NCBI GenBank assembly: GCA_003254905.1
Contig: QANU01105760.1
Coordinates: 34,847 to 98,846 of the forward strand
Length of the DNA stretch: 64,000 nt
Source of the DNA: Nissolia schottii
Taxonomy: Eukaryota; Streptophyta; Magnoliopsida; Fabales; Fabaceae
Reading direction: 5' to 3'
Position numbers and translations under genes: made by a program. Below are positions 47,433 to 60,912 of this stretch, piece after piece. How positions within the stretch are numbered: position 1 is the first letter of the stretch; the number at the start of each line of letters is the position of its first letter. The notes below the pieces were generated by a model. That model saw only the letters and a list, made by a program, of their open reading frames with translations. It searched no databases and was not told the DNA's origin.

Positions 47433-50400
47433 AAATTGTTTCCAACTTTGTGAAAGGATATCTTCAAAACTTTACAAAAAAGATAGTAGTGTGGACTTAA
47501 AGTAAAAGGGAGAGCTTTAGAGTCTGTTTGACACATCGTATAAGATAAGATGTAATAAGTTAATACAGTACATAATGAATTTAATACAATTATTTGGTGC
47601 AACGAGTATATTGTTAAGTTTATCCATTAAGATCCCCTTATGCGTCAAAATGGTGGATAACTTAATCATGCCTACGGTGGCAAGATGGGACCATAGGTAT
47701 TAAAATTAGCCCAATGATCGACCCAATCACCCTATCAGGTCATTGGATCACTGGTTTAATCACTGGGTCACTTGTTGAATATAATTTAATGCAACAAAAT
47801 ACACAACAATGTGCTTAACTTGGTGGTAGACAATGCATTATGCAAGCAAGTGAATTGAGTTTGATTCTACTAGACAACATTTTTAAAAAATATTCAAGAT
47901 TTTCTTGAGCAGGTTCAACTGCCACTAGGCTAGTTCACACCAAGTTGTCTTGGTTTGACCGGTTTCTTCCAGGTTATCGCGGGTCAATTGTAGGTCTGAT
48001 CTAACTTAAGATATAAGGTTTCTTTTAGTCATTTTATTTTATTTTATTAAATAAAAATAAATAATTTAATATATAAAATAAATAAAATTAGGATAACTAA
48101 TTAATTGAGTAAATTATAATTATATTTATTAATAAATATCTATTTTACATAAATTATATTTAATATCAAAATAAGTATTTAATAATAAAATAATTCATTA
48201 ATTTTTATAATAAATTAATAAATACTTATAATATATATAATAATAATTTTTTAAAATAATGAAATCTAATACATTAATATTTAATATTACATTAAATTAA
48301 AATTATAAATAGTATAAACTAGTGAATATTGGAAATATTATCATTATTATTAATAAATTTTTTAATTTATATTTTAATAATAAATTTAATATTTTTATAA
48401 ATATTTTATTTTTGATCAAATGTTTTCTTATAATTAAAAAAAATTTAGATTGACGAAGATATGCTATAGCATAACATAACATCGAAAAAATTATTTGTAT
48501 ATGGACATTGTATGTCCAAATTGTAAGAGTGTGGTGTTTTATTTTCTAACTACAAAAATGTTGGATTTAGGCAATTTAGGCATTTGAATTGCTTGAATTA
48601 ATTTTTTATTATATTATTTTAGACCAATTTAAGCATTTCAATTACCTAAATTGATTTTCTAAAAAATATTTTTAATACCAATTTATGCAAATGAATTGCT
48701 GAAAATGCTTAAAATATCAATAGATTGGTAAATGAGTACAATATGACTACACAATCGTAATATGCACATTGCATATCCATATACTTGTCAGACTCCCACA
48801 ACATCTTATTTACTGACATACCAAATGTTGTATAATATTAAAAATTTATTAAACCATATACTATTAGGTCTAATCCTATCAAACTTTATCCCATCAGATA
48901 TATGAAACAAACCCTTAAACTTAAGTAACAGACATGGAAGGGGGAAAAAAATCATATTTGAAGGGCAAGTTTCTTGATGGGGAGACAAGTGACTTACTCA
49001 AGGTTGTTCACTCAAAGAGAATTCACTCTACCCTTTTTCAAGTAATTCTTTCTCATGTTCTCCTTTCCTATCTAAGCTGTCAACTATATCCCTTTTACAA
49101 GTCACTTAATTTTTATTAGGCCACTCATTCCGTGTATCAACTTTTCTGATTAAGTCCCAAAAACCTTTCATTTTTCTCTAAAACCTAACTCGCGAACACA
49201 TCATAAAGAAAATTCAACTCACAATATATTAGCCTATTGAATAAAATATTTCCTAAACGTAATTATCAATTTATTATACTTTGATGACATAACTCCTCTA
49301 TGTGATATTTCTAACTGATAATGGTTGCCCCCAAAAAAATGCAATCCATCTATCTCAATATTTAATGGTTATGATTTAGAGTCACAATGGTGGTTAACAA
49401 ATTCAGGGATCTTCCTCACCGAAGAACTCACCTCTAAACAAGATGGACATTTTTATTAATTTATGTTGGTTTTGGGCCGTGGAGTTTTTATATAGATTGA
49501 CGCAGGTCTAGCTCCAAACAAGGGCCCGTGGGCCATGGTAAGGGGGATTCCAAAACTATAATCAAGAAAACACGGATGGGTGGTGCTATTGAGTATAGCC
49601 ATATTGGGCCTTGATAGTCGTAACCCAAATTGAGTCTACCGTAGAAACATACTCTTTGACCCAAACAAAAACAAAAGGAAAATTGAATTGCAGCAGAAAG
49701 CGGACAGAGACAAAAGGATGTAAGAAACCTTGTTAAACACTAGGAAGCACATCCACGGATAAGACACGCAACGCACGTAATTTTCATGTGTCAACATTTA
49801 CTAATTTTGTGATGGTTCATACTATAATAAATTATTTAGTATTTAAAATATTTTTTTCTTAGCACAACATAGACATGACTCAAAAATCTTTCACATATAG
49901 CTCGGACATGCTTGAACACAACTAATCATGATTTTTTTATTTGAACATTTTCAGACACATGTTAGATGAATATCTTTGCGTGTCAGTGTCTACGGTATGT
50001 CTGATACAAAGACACAACAATCTCACAAAGTATCTGTGTTTCCTTCTATTCTATATTAACTAGCTAGTTTAAGCCAATAATTAGACACCATGCAACACAC
50101 TTCAATTTTATAGATAATATTGGATCCATGAATCAAATAATGTTATTGAAAATTTTGCGTGTCACCTGAGCTAGATCAGGGATTAAGTAGTTAACAAAGC
50201 TAGTCAAGTGGTTAAGTTAGTTATCTGTTAACTAAGTTAGGTATGCAAGTTGTAAATAGGTGGCAAAGTTAGTTATACAATGTATCTATCATGTATATAA
50301 GCTTAGAATGTAGCTGGTAAATGTAGCTTTGATGAATGAGAATATCAATTTTTCTCATATTCTCTCCACCTCTTCCTTGTAGCTCTCTAGCTTTAATTTC

Positions 50401-53400
50401 TACACTGCTGTTGGAGAGACAAAAAAAAAAATTTATTAGAGATCAAAATCAAAATTCATAATTTATTGAGTATTAAAAAATTATTTAAGCTAATATTTAT
50501 TGTTAATATTTAAATTCAATTTTACACTTCAAGCACTTCTATATTTTTAATGACCCAATGTTAAATAAAAGTATTTTAGTAAATGTATGTTACAATCAAG
50601 TATAATTTTTATCGTGAACCAAATAAGCAAAAGAGAAAGAGAAAAAGATCAATGAAATATATGAACTTAAGAAGCCCAGTTCTTCAGGAGCTAGTGTTCT
50701 TCTCTGTATATTTCTTATGTAATATTCATGAGGAATCATGCTCTCGTTATAGAGCTTTAAACATCAATGGAGAGACAAATGGTTGCATTTGACCTTAATG
50801 TGAATGGTTACAAATCGATGAAGCATCAATTTGAATAAGCGGTTACACTTTGATTTTCATCTCTGCTAAGTATATAGTCCTCCACTAAATATTTATATTT
50901 TACAACAATTATGAGTTTTTTAAAATTATTAGGTAAAAGTTGAAAGTGTAGGCGGAAGTATTTGATCTACTTCATGGAGAGGAGCTTTTATATGCTCCGA
51001 ACGAAGATTTGATGTGTAAATTAATAGAAAGCTTCGACGCGACTCAAATCACTTGTGGTTCACATAATTTTTTCTATTTATGATGAAAATAACAAATATA
51101 TGTTAGATAATATAGTGGAGGTTGTACATCACAAACCCATATACAATTTTGTATGCTTTTTCACGAGATTTGCATTGAAGAATACTGACCAATTAACAAT
51201 GGAAATTGAGAATGAGGAAGGCAAGGGAAGGCAACAAGGACATGGAATCTTATCTACCCCAGACAGAGCATAGACATATATTTGAAGGCCATCCAATTAT
51301 ATCTATATACCTAATTATGGGCTCACATGCACGATTTAATCCCTTACTCTTTTCCACCCTCCCATGGTCCCTACAATACCAATCCCAAGCATGTAATACA
51401 GTGACTGTGTGATTGGCTATGTCTGCCATCTACTTGTCTTCTTCAAAATATTTTTTTATAAAACGAAAATTGGGACCGTTTAAATATACACCCTTCGTTC
51501 ATATTTAGTTAATGAACAGCAGCAGAACTCATATCACTAGCAAAAGGTGAAAAGTGCAGTTTGCCACTTCAGATCTACTAAAAATACACATCATATATTT
51601 AAATGGGTGGAGAGGGACATTTACAGTACCCCAAATAGAATTAATCAATCACATTAATAGTAGAATCTGAATACCAATAAAAGAAAAAATGGGAGGAGGA
51701 AAGATTGCTAATGATATATTTTGTAGTGCAATTTGGTAATAGACTCATCACTAATGAAAATTTGCTAATGTTGCTATTTCTCTTCATTATTCATATAATA
51801 AGTATTGGGAGGAGGGAAGATTTTCTACCAACACGCTAAGTGAGAAATTGCAATAGTGTGTTAAATAGACGAATACCATATCTTGATTCAAAACCTTATA
51901 AGACAACAAGTCTATGAGAAAAGCTTGAGCGAAAGAGGCAAGCAAAGAACAAAGGGAGGTGTCGAAGAAGACCACAAACAGCAAAACAGACCAAAACAGA
52001 ACCACTAGGCCGAAGGGAGAGGAAGGCCTTCAACAAACATAGGAAAAAGACAATCAAAAGAAAAAGAAAGCATAGATGCTGTAGAGAGAGAGCACTAGTA
52101 CACCGCAAATTGTCAACGAGTACAAAAAGACAGCAGCAAAGCCTACGGATAAAACAAGAAGCCAGAAATGGAAGAGAACATGATAGAAAGCGAACAACAA
52201 CCAGAATTAGCAACCAACAGATGACGATCAATAGGAGTAGTAAACCGAAAGACAAAAATCAAAGCGACGGCCTCCTAGCAACATGAAACAAGAATTTTCA
52301 GGACTTGTTATCAAAACCCCTGAATGGGGCTCCGCGTACACCAAGAATTGAAAAGCATAACCGGATGTTGAGGCTAACAACTGTGAAGTCCTTATCAACT
52401 TAGGCACCCATTCCACAAACGCGTCAAGATGTGGCAAGAGGGATAGAGTCTCGTTCTCAATTGGGAATATTTTCGTGGGAGACAATTAAGCCGATGAAGC
52501 CTTTCCTTTGTTGTAAAATAAACCCAACAGTGCCTTCCTACTTTTACTTTAATCCATTATTAATCTACGTCCGTCAGGGTATTACACTGTGGTCTGCATC
52601 ATCAGCTGATGCACCCGCAATTAATTAATATTGTGGATGCGGGGGGTGCCGTACGTGATCTCAAATCTACTACATGGCTTTGCTTTGTTTCTTGTTTCAA
52701 TCAATCAATATTAGGGGAAAGGAAACGAAGAAAGAGTGGATGCATGTGAGTGGCTGGGGTGCGTGCTGGGGGTTGGAAGGTATTAAAGTAAGAAACACAA
52801 GATGAGGAGAAAAAATGAGTAAGAAAAAGAGAGGAAAAAGGGGCATTGGCGCTTGCATGAGTTGCTACTCTTTGTGACAATGGGTGGCGAGTTGGGAAAG
52901 TGAGAAACAAGGATCTAGAGTATTGATTTCGGCCAATACTTTTTCCTTCTTTTATGGAAGGATCTAGAGTAAATTGGGGCAAAAGATCAGGGAATCGGAA
53001 AAATTAGAGAATATTAATTGCAATATTTGTTTTTCTTCTTATAAGATAGAAAGCCTAAATTTAATTTGTTAACTCTGAAAAATTCAGAAAGTTGAAACAT
53101 TATAAGAGTAATGTGTCAAATAAATAATTAAAACTTATATTATATGTCAAATAAAGATATATACAAGGTTACAATGATTATAGACTAAAAAATCAAATTT
53201 TTGTGCAAATATTGAAAAAATGCACCCCGCAATAACTGCAATTGCAATATTCACAATCACAACAACTACAACTGCGACCATATTTGCCACCACCACAACA
53301 ATTTAAAACATATATTGATCTACGATAAGCTTTCAACACTCACAATTAATAAAATCCCAACACTAACCTGCCATGAAAGTGAAGAATATGAAGTTTGCAT

Positions 53401-53629
53401 CTTTCAGTTTTCTCATTACTTTGCTCAACTATTAACACATTTGACTTTCCATTTGAAACATCGACAAAATGTACTACTCATAGTTTTAAGCAAAAGCTAT
53501 AAAAGAGAGAATTTTGCTCAAAGCATAGTTTGAGGGTTTCCAAACAGGAAACAAAGCCTGCTATAAGTACATGTTTAGTTCAGTCTTTAGAACTCTCTGC
53601 AAGCTAATCAAAAAGCTATATACGCTGTG

Positions 53630-53633
<4 letters not shown>

Positions 53634-53687
<54 letters not shown>

Positions 53688-53740
53688 ATAGNCAAGCTAG
53701 CTACCGAGACAGAAATAGTTTGCACAGCTAGAATGGTATG

Positions 53741-53784
<44 letters not shown>
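53634..53784. repeat. paired (TA)n microsatellites with single-base gap
   Basis: About 54 bp of TA repeat (53634-53687), then a short unique stretch with one N at 53692, then about 46 bp of TA repeat (53738-53784). Open frames reading Ile-Tyr repeats here are artefacts. The lengths are unreliable. Confidence 0.9.
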
Positions 53785-53786
<2 letters not shown>

Positions 53787-54300
53787 AAGAAAAAATGGAC
53801 ACAGCTCACTTAATAAGTGGAATACGGTAGCCAATACAAGAAAGCTTTTTACGCCCAACTGATCAAAATCATATATATACATGCTGTATGAAGTAACCTG
53901 TACATGATCAATTAGTATAAAATAGGATAGTCTCCTTGCTCATGAGCTCATCTTATTGAGCTATCTATCAACGAACTGAATCAAAATTACACAGCTCCAT
54001 AACGGGTTTCACTTAATTCCAGCCCTACCCCCAACCAAACACAAAAAAGCAGTACAAATATAGTTTATAAAAAAGCTCCTCATCTAATATCTTTTCATCA
54101 TTTGGCCTTAATTCCTCTCGTGATTTTGGATGAATGATGAAAATGATTACGCAGAAGGAGCCTAATAGGCTTAAAGTGACATTTCGCCTGAGATCCCTAC
54201 CAAGTTTTGTTTTTTTCCCCCATAACTCCTTAATCCCATGGATGGTAAAAATGTCAGCGAGCCCACCTTTGAACGAAGATAATTAACAGACAAAAAGAAG

Positions 54301-54480
54301 AAAGAAAGAAAGAAAGAGAAAAGCACAATATATATGTATATATTCCAAATAATAACATACAAAATCCGCAAGTTTAAAATAATTTTCTTGTGCAAGAATC
54401 CATGTATGCCTCTCTTTTGGCAATCAATTAAAAACACAAATAAAGAAAGAAAGAAAGAAAAAAGAAGAAGAAGAAGAAGG
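54301..54480. repeat. purine-rich (GAAA)n and (GAA)n tracts
   Basis: GAAA repeats at about 54301-54318 and GAAA/GAA repeats at about 54444-54479, downstream of the MIF stop on the MIF sense strand (T/C-rich there), probably in its 3' UTR. Confidence 0.7.
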
Positions 54481-54535
54481 CCCAATCAGTTAATTTTGAT
54501 GTACTAAGTCAAACAGCGCAATATATATATATATT

Positions 54536-54805
54536 TCAATTTGCAGGGGTAGTACTGTTGATGACTTGCCTTCTGTGGAAGTTTCTGTGGCAACCGCAAG
54601 CAGCACATGTAAGCGCCCCACCTGTTCCCTCCACTCCGCTGGCCATGAACTCCCTGCACCCGTCCACGGCGTACCCCCCGCTGTTCGCCGCGTGATTCTT
54701 CTGGCACTCCCCGTACCGTATAACGCCACCGTTGCTGCTCACCGCCGCCGCCACCGAAGAAGATGAAGCGTCTGATCTCCTCACCACCACTTGCCGCTTT
54801 TTCAT
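54536..54805 (-). CDS. MIF1: mini zinc finger protein (MIF), ZF-HD-related
   Basis: A short protein with only the zinc-finger dimerisation domain of the ZF-HD family and no homeodomain. MIFs act as interfering partners of ZF-HD factors and other C2H2-type complexes, and affect hormone responses and meristem behaviour (family knowledge). One exon of 89 residues. The Arg/Lys N-terminus [10 protein letters not shown] precedes a Ser/Ala linker. The domain, about residues 28-80, contains [27 protein letters not shown] and [16 protein letters not shown], with the full set of Cys/His ligands. On the minus strand a TATAAG at about 54850-54856 lies some 45-50 bp upstream of the start. MIF1 is chosen over MIF2/3 by synteny with MYB31. 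Confidence 0.96.
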   Translation of the reverse strand: MKKRQVVVRRSDASSSSVAAAVSSNGGVIRYGECQKNHAANSGGYAVDGCREFMASGVEGTGGALTCAACGCHRNFHRRQVINSTTPAN

Positions 54806-55334
54806 AATGAGTTCCCAAGACCAGCTTCCTATCCCTCTTTCTCTTTCAACTTATAAGGGTGCCCCAGAAAAGTAAGACGTGGAGCTAGCTGTAGATGATA
54901 TGACAGAGTTTGTGTAGACGACTTTTAGCGGGTGGATGCCCCTAACCCTAGCTCGCTAGCTAGAATGTAGATTTTATAAATGGCTACTAGCTACCTAGGG
55001 GTAAAGTGCTGGCATTATGAGAGATGAAGAAGAGAATATATATGTGCATGATATATATGATCATATCATTCATAAGGAGCAGTTGAGCAGCCTTCATTTG
55101 TTTTTACCTACTTTTTGGTGCTCATCATGTACATTTCAACAGGAGCAAGAAACTTTTCTTTTTGGTAGATTCATGTTTTTTTTTTTTTATAGCACGAAAC
55201 TATATATGGTAAGTTACACTTCTCTCCTTCTTGCGAGATGTTGTTGTTACACTCACCCCCTTAAAAGATAAAAGTATAAAACTATGTTCCACTTTCATCT
55301 ATTTTTATATTTTATTATTTCTCCATTATTTTGT

Positions 55335-55840
55335 TTTGCCAAAAACCATCTTTTGATCCTGAAATTATATCAAAAAAATCATTTTGGTTATGTACATTTT
55401 TTTTTGTTCAATTTGGTCTTGCATTTATTAAATGTTAGTAAGTTTGGTTCTCTATTAGTTCCATAATTATCCTACTAACGAGCAATGCTGACATGACAAC
55501 TAATAGAGGATTAAATTGATTAACATTTAATAAATAGGGACAAAAGTAATTTTTATTTATTTATTTATATTTTATTTTTATTATTGTATTTTTATTTTTT
55601 TAAAATAAAAATCACTTTTATCCCATATTTATTAAACATCAGTTAGTTTGGTCATCTGTTAGTCCATCCAACTGTCATGTTAGCACAGTCTATTAGTAAA
55701 ATAATTATGGGACTAACGGAGGACCAAACTGATTAAATTTTATTAAATACTAGACCAAAATGAACAAACAAAAGTATAGGACCAATACTTTTTTTTTGAT
55801 ATAATTATGGGACCAAAAGGGGTTTTTAACTTTTTTTAAA
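55335..55840. repeat. fold-back / MITE element with long inverted arms
   Basis: The left arm 'ttttgatcctgaaattatat' and the reverse complement of the right arm 'atataattatgggaccaaaa' pair, and pairing continues inward over roughly 100 bp ('gttca-ttttggtct', 'tttggt-ct--gttagt'). A/T-rich centre, no coding sequence, exact ends not resolved. Confidence 0.65.
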
Positions 55841-58800
55841 CATCTTTTTTTTTACAAAAATATCCTTTTATCAATAATTCTACATATTTAATTTAAATAA
55901 CAATATTTATGCTTTTAATGTTTTTAATATTAATTTATTTGACTATAATACATAATAATTAATGTTAAAAATGAATGTGAATAAAATATTTTTATCTTAA
56001 TTTATTAAAATGAAAATAAAAAATTTCCATGTTATAATAAATCCATATTTTCCAAAATTATTAGATATGAATTAAATAATGTTACTAAATATTATGTCAC
56101 ATTTATAAGTATCTTAACTCAAGAATTTATAAAGATGAAAATGATTTTAATAAAGAAATTTTTTGAATAATTAAAATAATAAAAAAATTAAAGAAAGTAT
56201 TGACACTCATTAATAAAAATGATAAAACAAAATATATTTTGTATAATAGGTAATTTGGTAAATATAAATATGAATTTTAATTAATAAAGCATTTCGAACT
56301 AAAGTGTATGTTTTAGAATTAGAGGGGAGGGTTACGTAATTAGATTATCTCATAGGGTAGGGGGTGTATTTTATCAAACTATATATGGTCTAATGGACAC
56401 TTACATATATAGGAGAGGGGAAATTTATATAAGAGTTATATTATGTATATTCATTTTGTATGAGATATTATGTCGACTTACATTAGTAATTATATTAGAT
56501 CTCTATGGACCTAGTTACACATGTGTATAAATTGGGGAGATTTAAGTCAATAGGCTAACAGAGAATGAGTTTGATACCATATCTTAACTCAAAATTTTAA
56601 AACAATGAGTTTATAAATCTTTTCAAATATATACTTTTTACTTAATTGATCATTTATTGATCTAAGACTTAACATTCACTTAAATTCACAGCCAACTAGC
56701 CACAAAAATTATTTACAAAATTTTATGGTTTTCTACTAAAAAAATCCGCAAGTAATTACTTGTGAATTTTGAAATTCGCAGCTACCAGTTACCTATCACT
56801 GTATTATATGCAAATTGCAATCCACAAGAAATATGATTATCTACAAATTTTAAACAAAATTTGCAACAAAATCGGCAGGTAATGAAAGAATTTTTAGTTG
56901 TGAAAACACAACAATATCTCTTTATATATATCTTCTGATATAAGAATAAGAATAAAAATGTTGATTTGTATGTTGGATTCCCAGTTTAACAAACTACTTC
57001 AATTTTATATACTATTATTATTTTTTACTTAATTTCATTGCATTTTTAATATTGTAACCTCTAAAGAAATCATGATTAAACTCCCCAAAAAAAATTTTCC
57101 TTCTAGACCCAATTCACAAACACATTCCTAGAATGTCAATAGAACAATCTAATTTTGTTTTCTTGCTATTACTATGAAATATCTAAGAATTTTGAGATAT
57201 AGTTATATGTTTGGGTAACGTTTCCATTGTTCCTCCATAAAAGAGGAACTTTGGATAAAAAACATGTTATCATAGGTTTTTATTTTAATATTTATTTTAT
57301 AATTTTAAAAAATTTATTTTACCCTCATTCTAAAATCAATTTTTCATTTTTTATGCTACTTCACTCCTCTCTTTCTTCTCTATTGATTTAGAAGACTCTC
57401 TCCACTCTTACCATCTCGCCGGCCGCCACCTCTAGCCCGTTGCCTCCCTCCTCTAGCTTTTCCCTCCCCACTTCCAACCACCATCATGACCATGGCAGCA
57501 ACAACTTCCCCTAAACCTCCACCTCCATCACCATTCTCGTCTATGGGTATAGCTACAATATAGTTATGTCTAGCTATTGCAACTTGTGAAGCATGAATAT
57601 AAAAAAATCAACCAAAACATGCAGATCTGAAGTCGTGGCCACTATCCGCTTCAACCCCAATAAACATACAAATCTGAAGTCGTCCCCACCCGCTCGTTCT
57701 TAGCACAAAATCACAGATTTGAAGAAGCTCCCATCCACTTCCATCGTGGCGGTGCGTGCTAGATCGGTGGGCAATGGCAGGGCAGTGGATGTAGATAAGG
57801 GGGTGACGGTGGTTGGTGGTGAGGTTGACAAAAATGATGTGATGGTTTGGAGAAGAAAATTTGATTTAAGAGTGCATGAGGATAAAGTAGTCTTTTTACA
57901 TTAAAAATAAAATTGGTTACCTGTTAGACTATATATGCTCCAATTTCATGTATTTCTACCTTAGATTATTGCCATAATTTATGACCATTAGGTCAATAGT
58001 AGAACAAAATCAATGGTGCCAAAGTTGGCTATGTGGTGGACATAGATGGTGCTTGAATGTGCCGTTGTTTTGGGCGAATACCGGATAAGTGACCATTATG
58101 TTTGAGAATAAACATTTTTTTCTTGCTTTGTATCATTAAATCTCTAACCCATTAATAATATTGTAAGTTAATATTGTGGACCACAACACTTATGTGTTAA
58201 AATCTAATAATATATATAACAAGAAAAATATTTTGCTCTAAGAATTTTTTCACCGAAAGTATTATTTTGTTGTGTCAGCCAATGAAGGAGGAACACATGA
58301 TCAAGAGGGAGTGATGGCTCTTTTAATTGGTTACTGACACAAAGATCATGCGTTACTTTCGGACCAGTATGACAGGTAAAGGCTAGTCTCTCATTACAGC
58401 TATGTGGCGCCCTCTGATTGAGAAACGGACAAAACTTGAAATGGGAACTACGGAGGGAATGCTTGTCCTTACACTGGCCATAACACCCGGGACTTGTCTT
58501 TCAGAATTGATAGCTCACCTATCTCCGACGACCTTCTTCTCAAAAATGAAATTGGCATCGCTTGTCCCAATTGATCCTCTCCTAGTGATCCATTTTGTGA
58601 TAACATGTGGTGTGTGATCCAATAACGATTTCAAGAGAAGTTCTAATACAATTGTAAGAATTGAATGAATTTATCTATTTAACTCAAACTTAAATTTTTA
58701 AAAAAAAAATGTTTATTTTATACGAAAATTATTTAAATTCTAGCTTTAACAGATGTGAAATTTTAATTAACCACCCCCCTCCAATTTGTTTTGTTCGTCA

Positions 58801-60664
58801 ACACACCAGCCAGTGGCCAATCTACATTTTCTCTTTTTAGGTAAAAAAAAATGAGTGGATTAGAATGTATGTATTTCTTGTTTTATTATGCAAACACAAA
58901 GAAGTATAAGCATATGGTGCATGAAAAGTGATCTAAAAATAACATTATTCTCATATATATATATATATATAGTACAGATTGTACGGTGCGCGCGTGTGTA
59001 TATATATATATATATGTATGTGTATGCTTGTGTATGTATGTGATGGGAGTGAATATTATTAAACTCCGTGTTTAAGTTATTTAAGCATAGTCAGGCGCTT
59101 AATTTTATGCAGTGGGTCCAATTTGAACTCAAAGGACGTATTGCTGTGGCCCTTGCAACTGTGACAACAACTCTTGTATGATTCTAATTATTACAAGAGA
59201 CCATTTCCCCCTACACTTTCATATGAGTGACGACCCTTCTATCATTTCGATCAAACCCAAGGACAATCATAACTTTTTCAAAATTTCAACATCATACATA
59301 TGCTCTTCAACTAGCTACTATATGTAATCAAAACTAGGTAAACCAATTTTGATGTAAACAAACAATGGCTCGTATTAAACTTCCGATTGTACATATATAT
59401 GTCCTTCTCTGACACACAGGTTTCAGTTTTTCACAGCATGACTTTACAAATATAGGAGTAACAACAAAATATTATAGAAAGATGAAGAAATAGGAAAGAA
59501 AACAAAAGTGGCAGGGGGATAATTATATATACGAATAATGCATCATAGACATTCATGTTTGATATTTGTTGAAAGGGTAGAGATTCTTCAATTATGGCAT
59601 GAGCCCATGAGGAAGACATGATCGAGCAAGCATGAGTACCCTCCATCAACACCATAACGAATTAAAAAACTAGAAAGGTGGAGACAAGCCCACAAATGGG
59701 GTAGTAACATGTGCACATTTGAAATAAAAAAAATTGACAAAAAGACAAGACACATGTGCATGTCAATCATACGTGACCGTACGTACGTAGTAGTTTATTT
59801 TTACATAAGATAAATTGAGTTTTTCCCTTTTGACCCCACTTTGAAAGCATAATTCTAATGAACGATGAAGGAAAAATAACAAGATTCGATCCTAAATTGA
59901 ATATAAAAAATCCTAACTATTATTTTTTTCTTAATATGGAAGCGTGATCTTGAACTTGAATGAAATTACTGACCATATATAATCTTTACGGTATGTCGAA
60001 TGGATCCAAGTTTCCATATACCCAATTGAATCCCCTCTTTCTCATAATGTAGTTATCGTCATAGGAATTGATGCATTAGCAAACTCTCAAGTTGGCTTTT
60101 ATAGAAAGTAAACTAGGGTCAAATAGTAGTTACATAAATTACTATAATGTTTCTCTTACATTCTTTTATCTTATCTTAAACAAGTGAACCCCATATGGGT
60201 AGACTCACCACATTCCAATAAATTATGATATCTTTCATATCATCAAGAAAATCGATATTATACTTTTAGAGAAATGATATTATGTCAATGAAATACACCA
60301 AAACGTCGCAATTTTAGTGCGCAATCAAATAAAATTTATAAAGAATGTGGACTAACCTAGGTCGTCTCTCGAGGAAGTACAACTAATTCAATTATATTAT
60401 ATTCAATTTAAAACAAAAGGGGGTTGAAAGTTTGTCACAATGAAAATAAAAAGACAAACAAACAAAGAAAACTACAGTTACTTGAACAAGGATTTGACTG
60501 CGGATTTCCAAATTGTTATCACAGGTCACTAACATCAATTCACATATAGTCGTTGGTTTATTAGCTACATGATCGTCTAATCAATCACAATTAATCTTAG
60601 CCAAGTCGATGTTGAAAGCTTTTTTCACTCTCTGTGTTTGTTCTCCTGTCTACTGTTTTAATTA

Positions 60665-60912
60665 ACTGACGAAAGATAGAATAAAATATTAATATTATTA
60701 CTGTCGGTTATATATAGTCGACGGTACTGCCGATCGTCACCGGCGTTAATTACCGTTGGCTATATAAATCTGACGGTAATATATTTCCATCGAGGTTATT
60801 ACCGTCAGTGTGCATTCCGACGGTAATTCTGACGAAAAGTTAAAAATCTAACGGTAATCGAGAAAAAAATTGATGGTAACTCCGAACGATAACGAACGTT
60901 TTTCTTGTAGTG
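60665..60912. mobile_element. CACTA-type transposon end with subterminal repeats
   Basis: Read on the minus strand from 60912 it begins CACTACAAGAAAAACGTT, a classic plant CACTA terminus. Inside are at least seven copies of 'ttaccgtcgg'/'acggtaat'-like motifs in both orientations, as in En/Spm subterminal regions. No left CACTA end was found. Confidence 0.72.

Larger units (their letters stand above)
47438..54535. other. intergenic between solo LTR and MIF
   Basis: Very AT-rich, especially 48000-48450. Holds an LTR-like remnant at about 50160-50410 ('catgtatataagctt' TATA-like, then a C/T-rich end), leucine-rich frames without family motifs at 51787-52485, and two (TA)n tracts with a single N. 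The right end carries the MIF 3' UTR. No gene is recognised. Confidence 0.4.

Noticed and set aside
51787..52485. Leucine/phenylalanine-rich minus-strand frames
   Set aside because: Hydrophobic low-complexity products of a purine-rich plus strand; no family match.
53561..53882. Ile-Tyr repeat proteins on both strands
   Set aside because: Translation of (TA)n microsatellites, with an N inside.
57719..57904. Small Val-rich open frame
   Set aside because: No motif, no promoter or splice context; surrounding C-rich segment looks like repeat-derived sequence.
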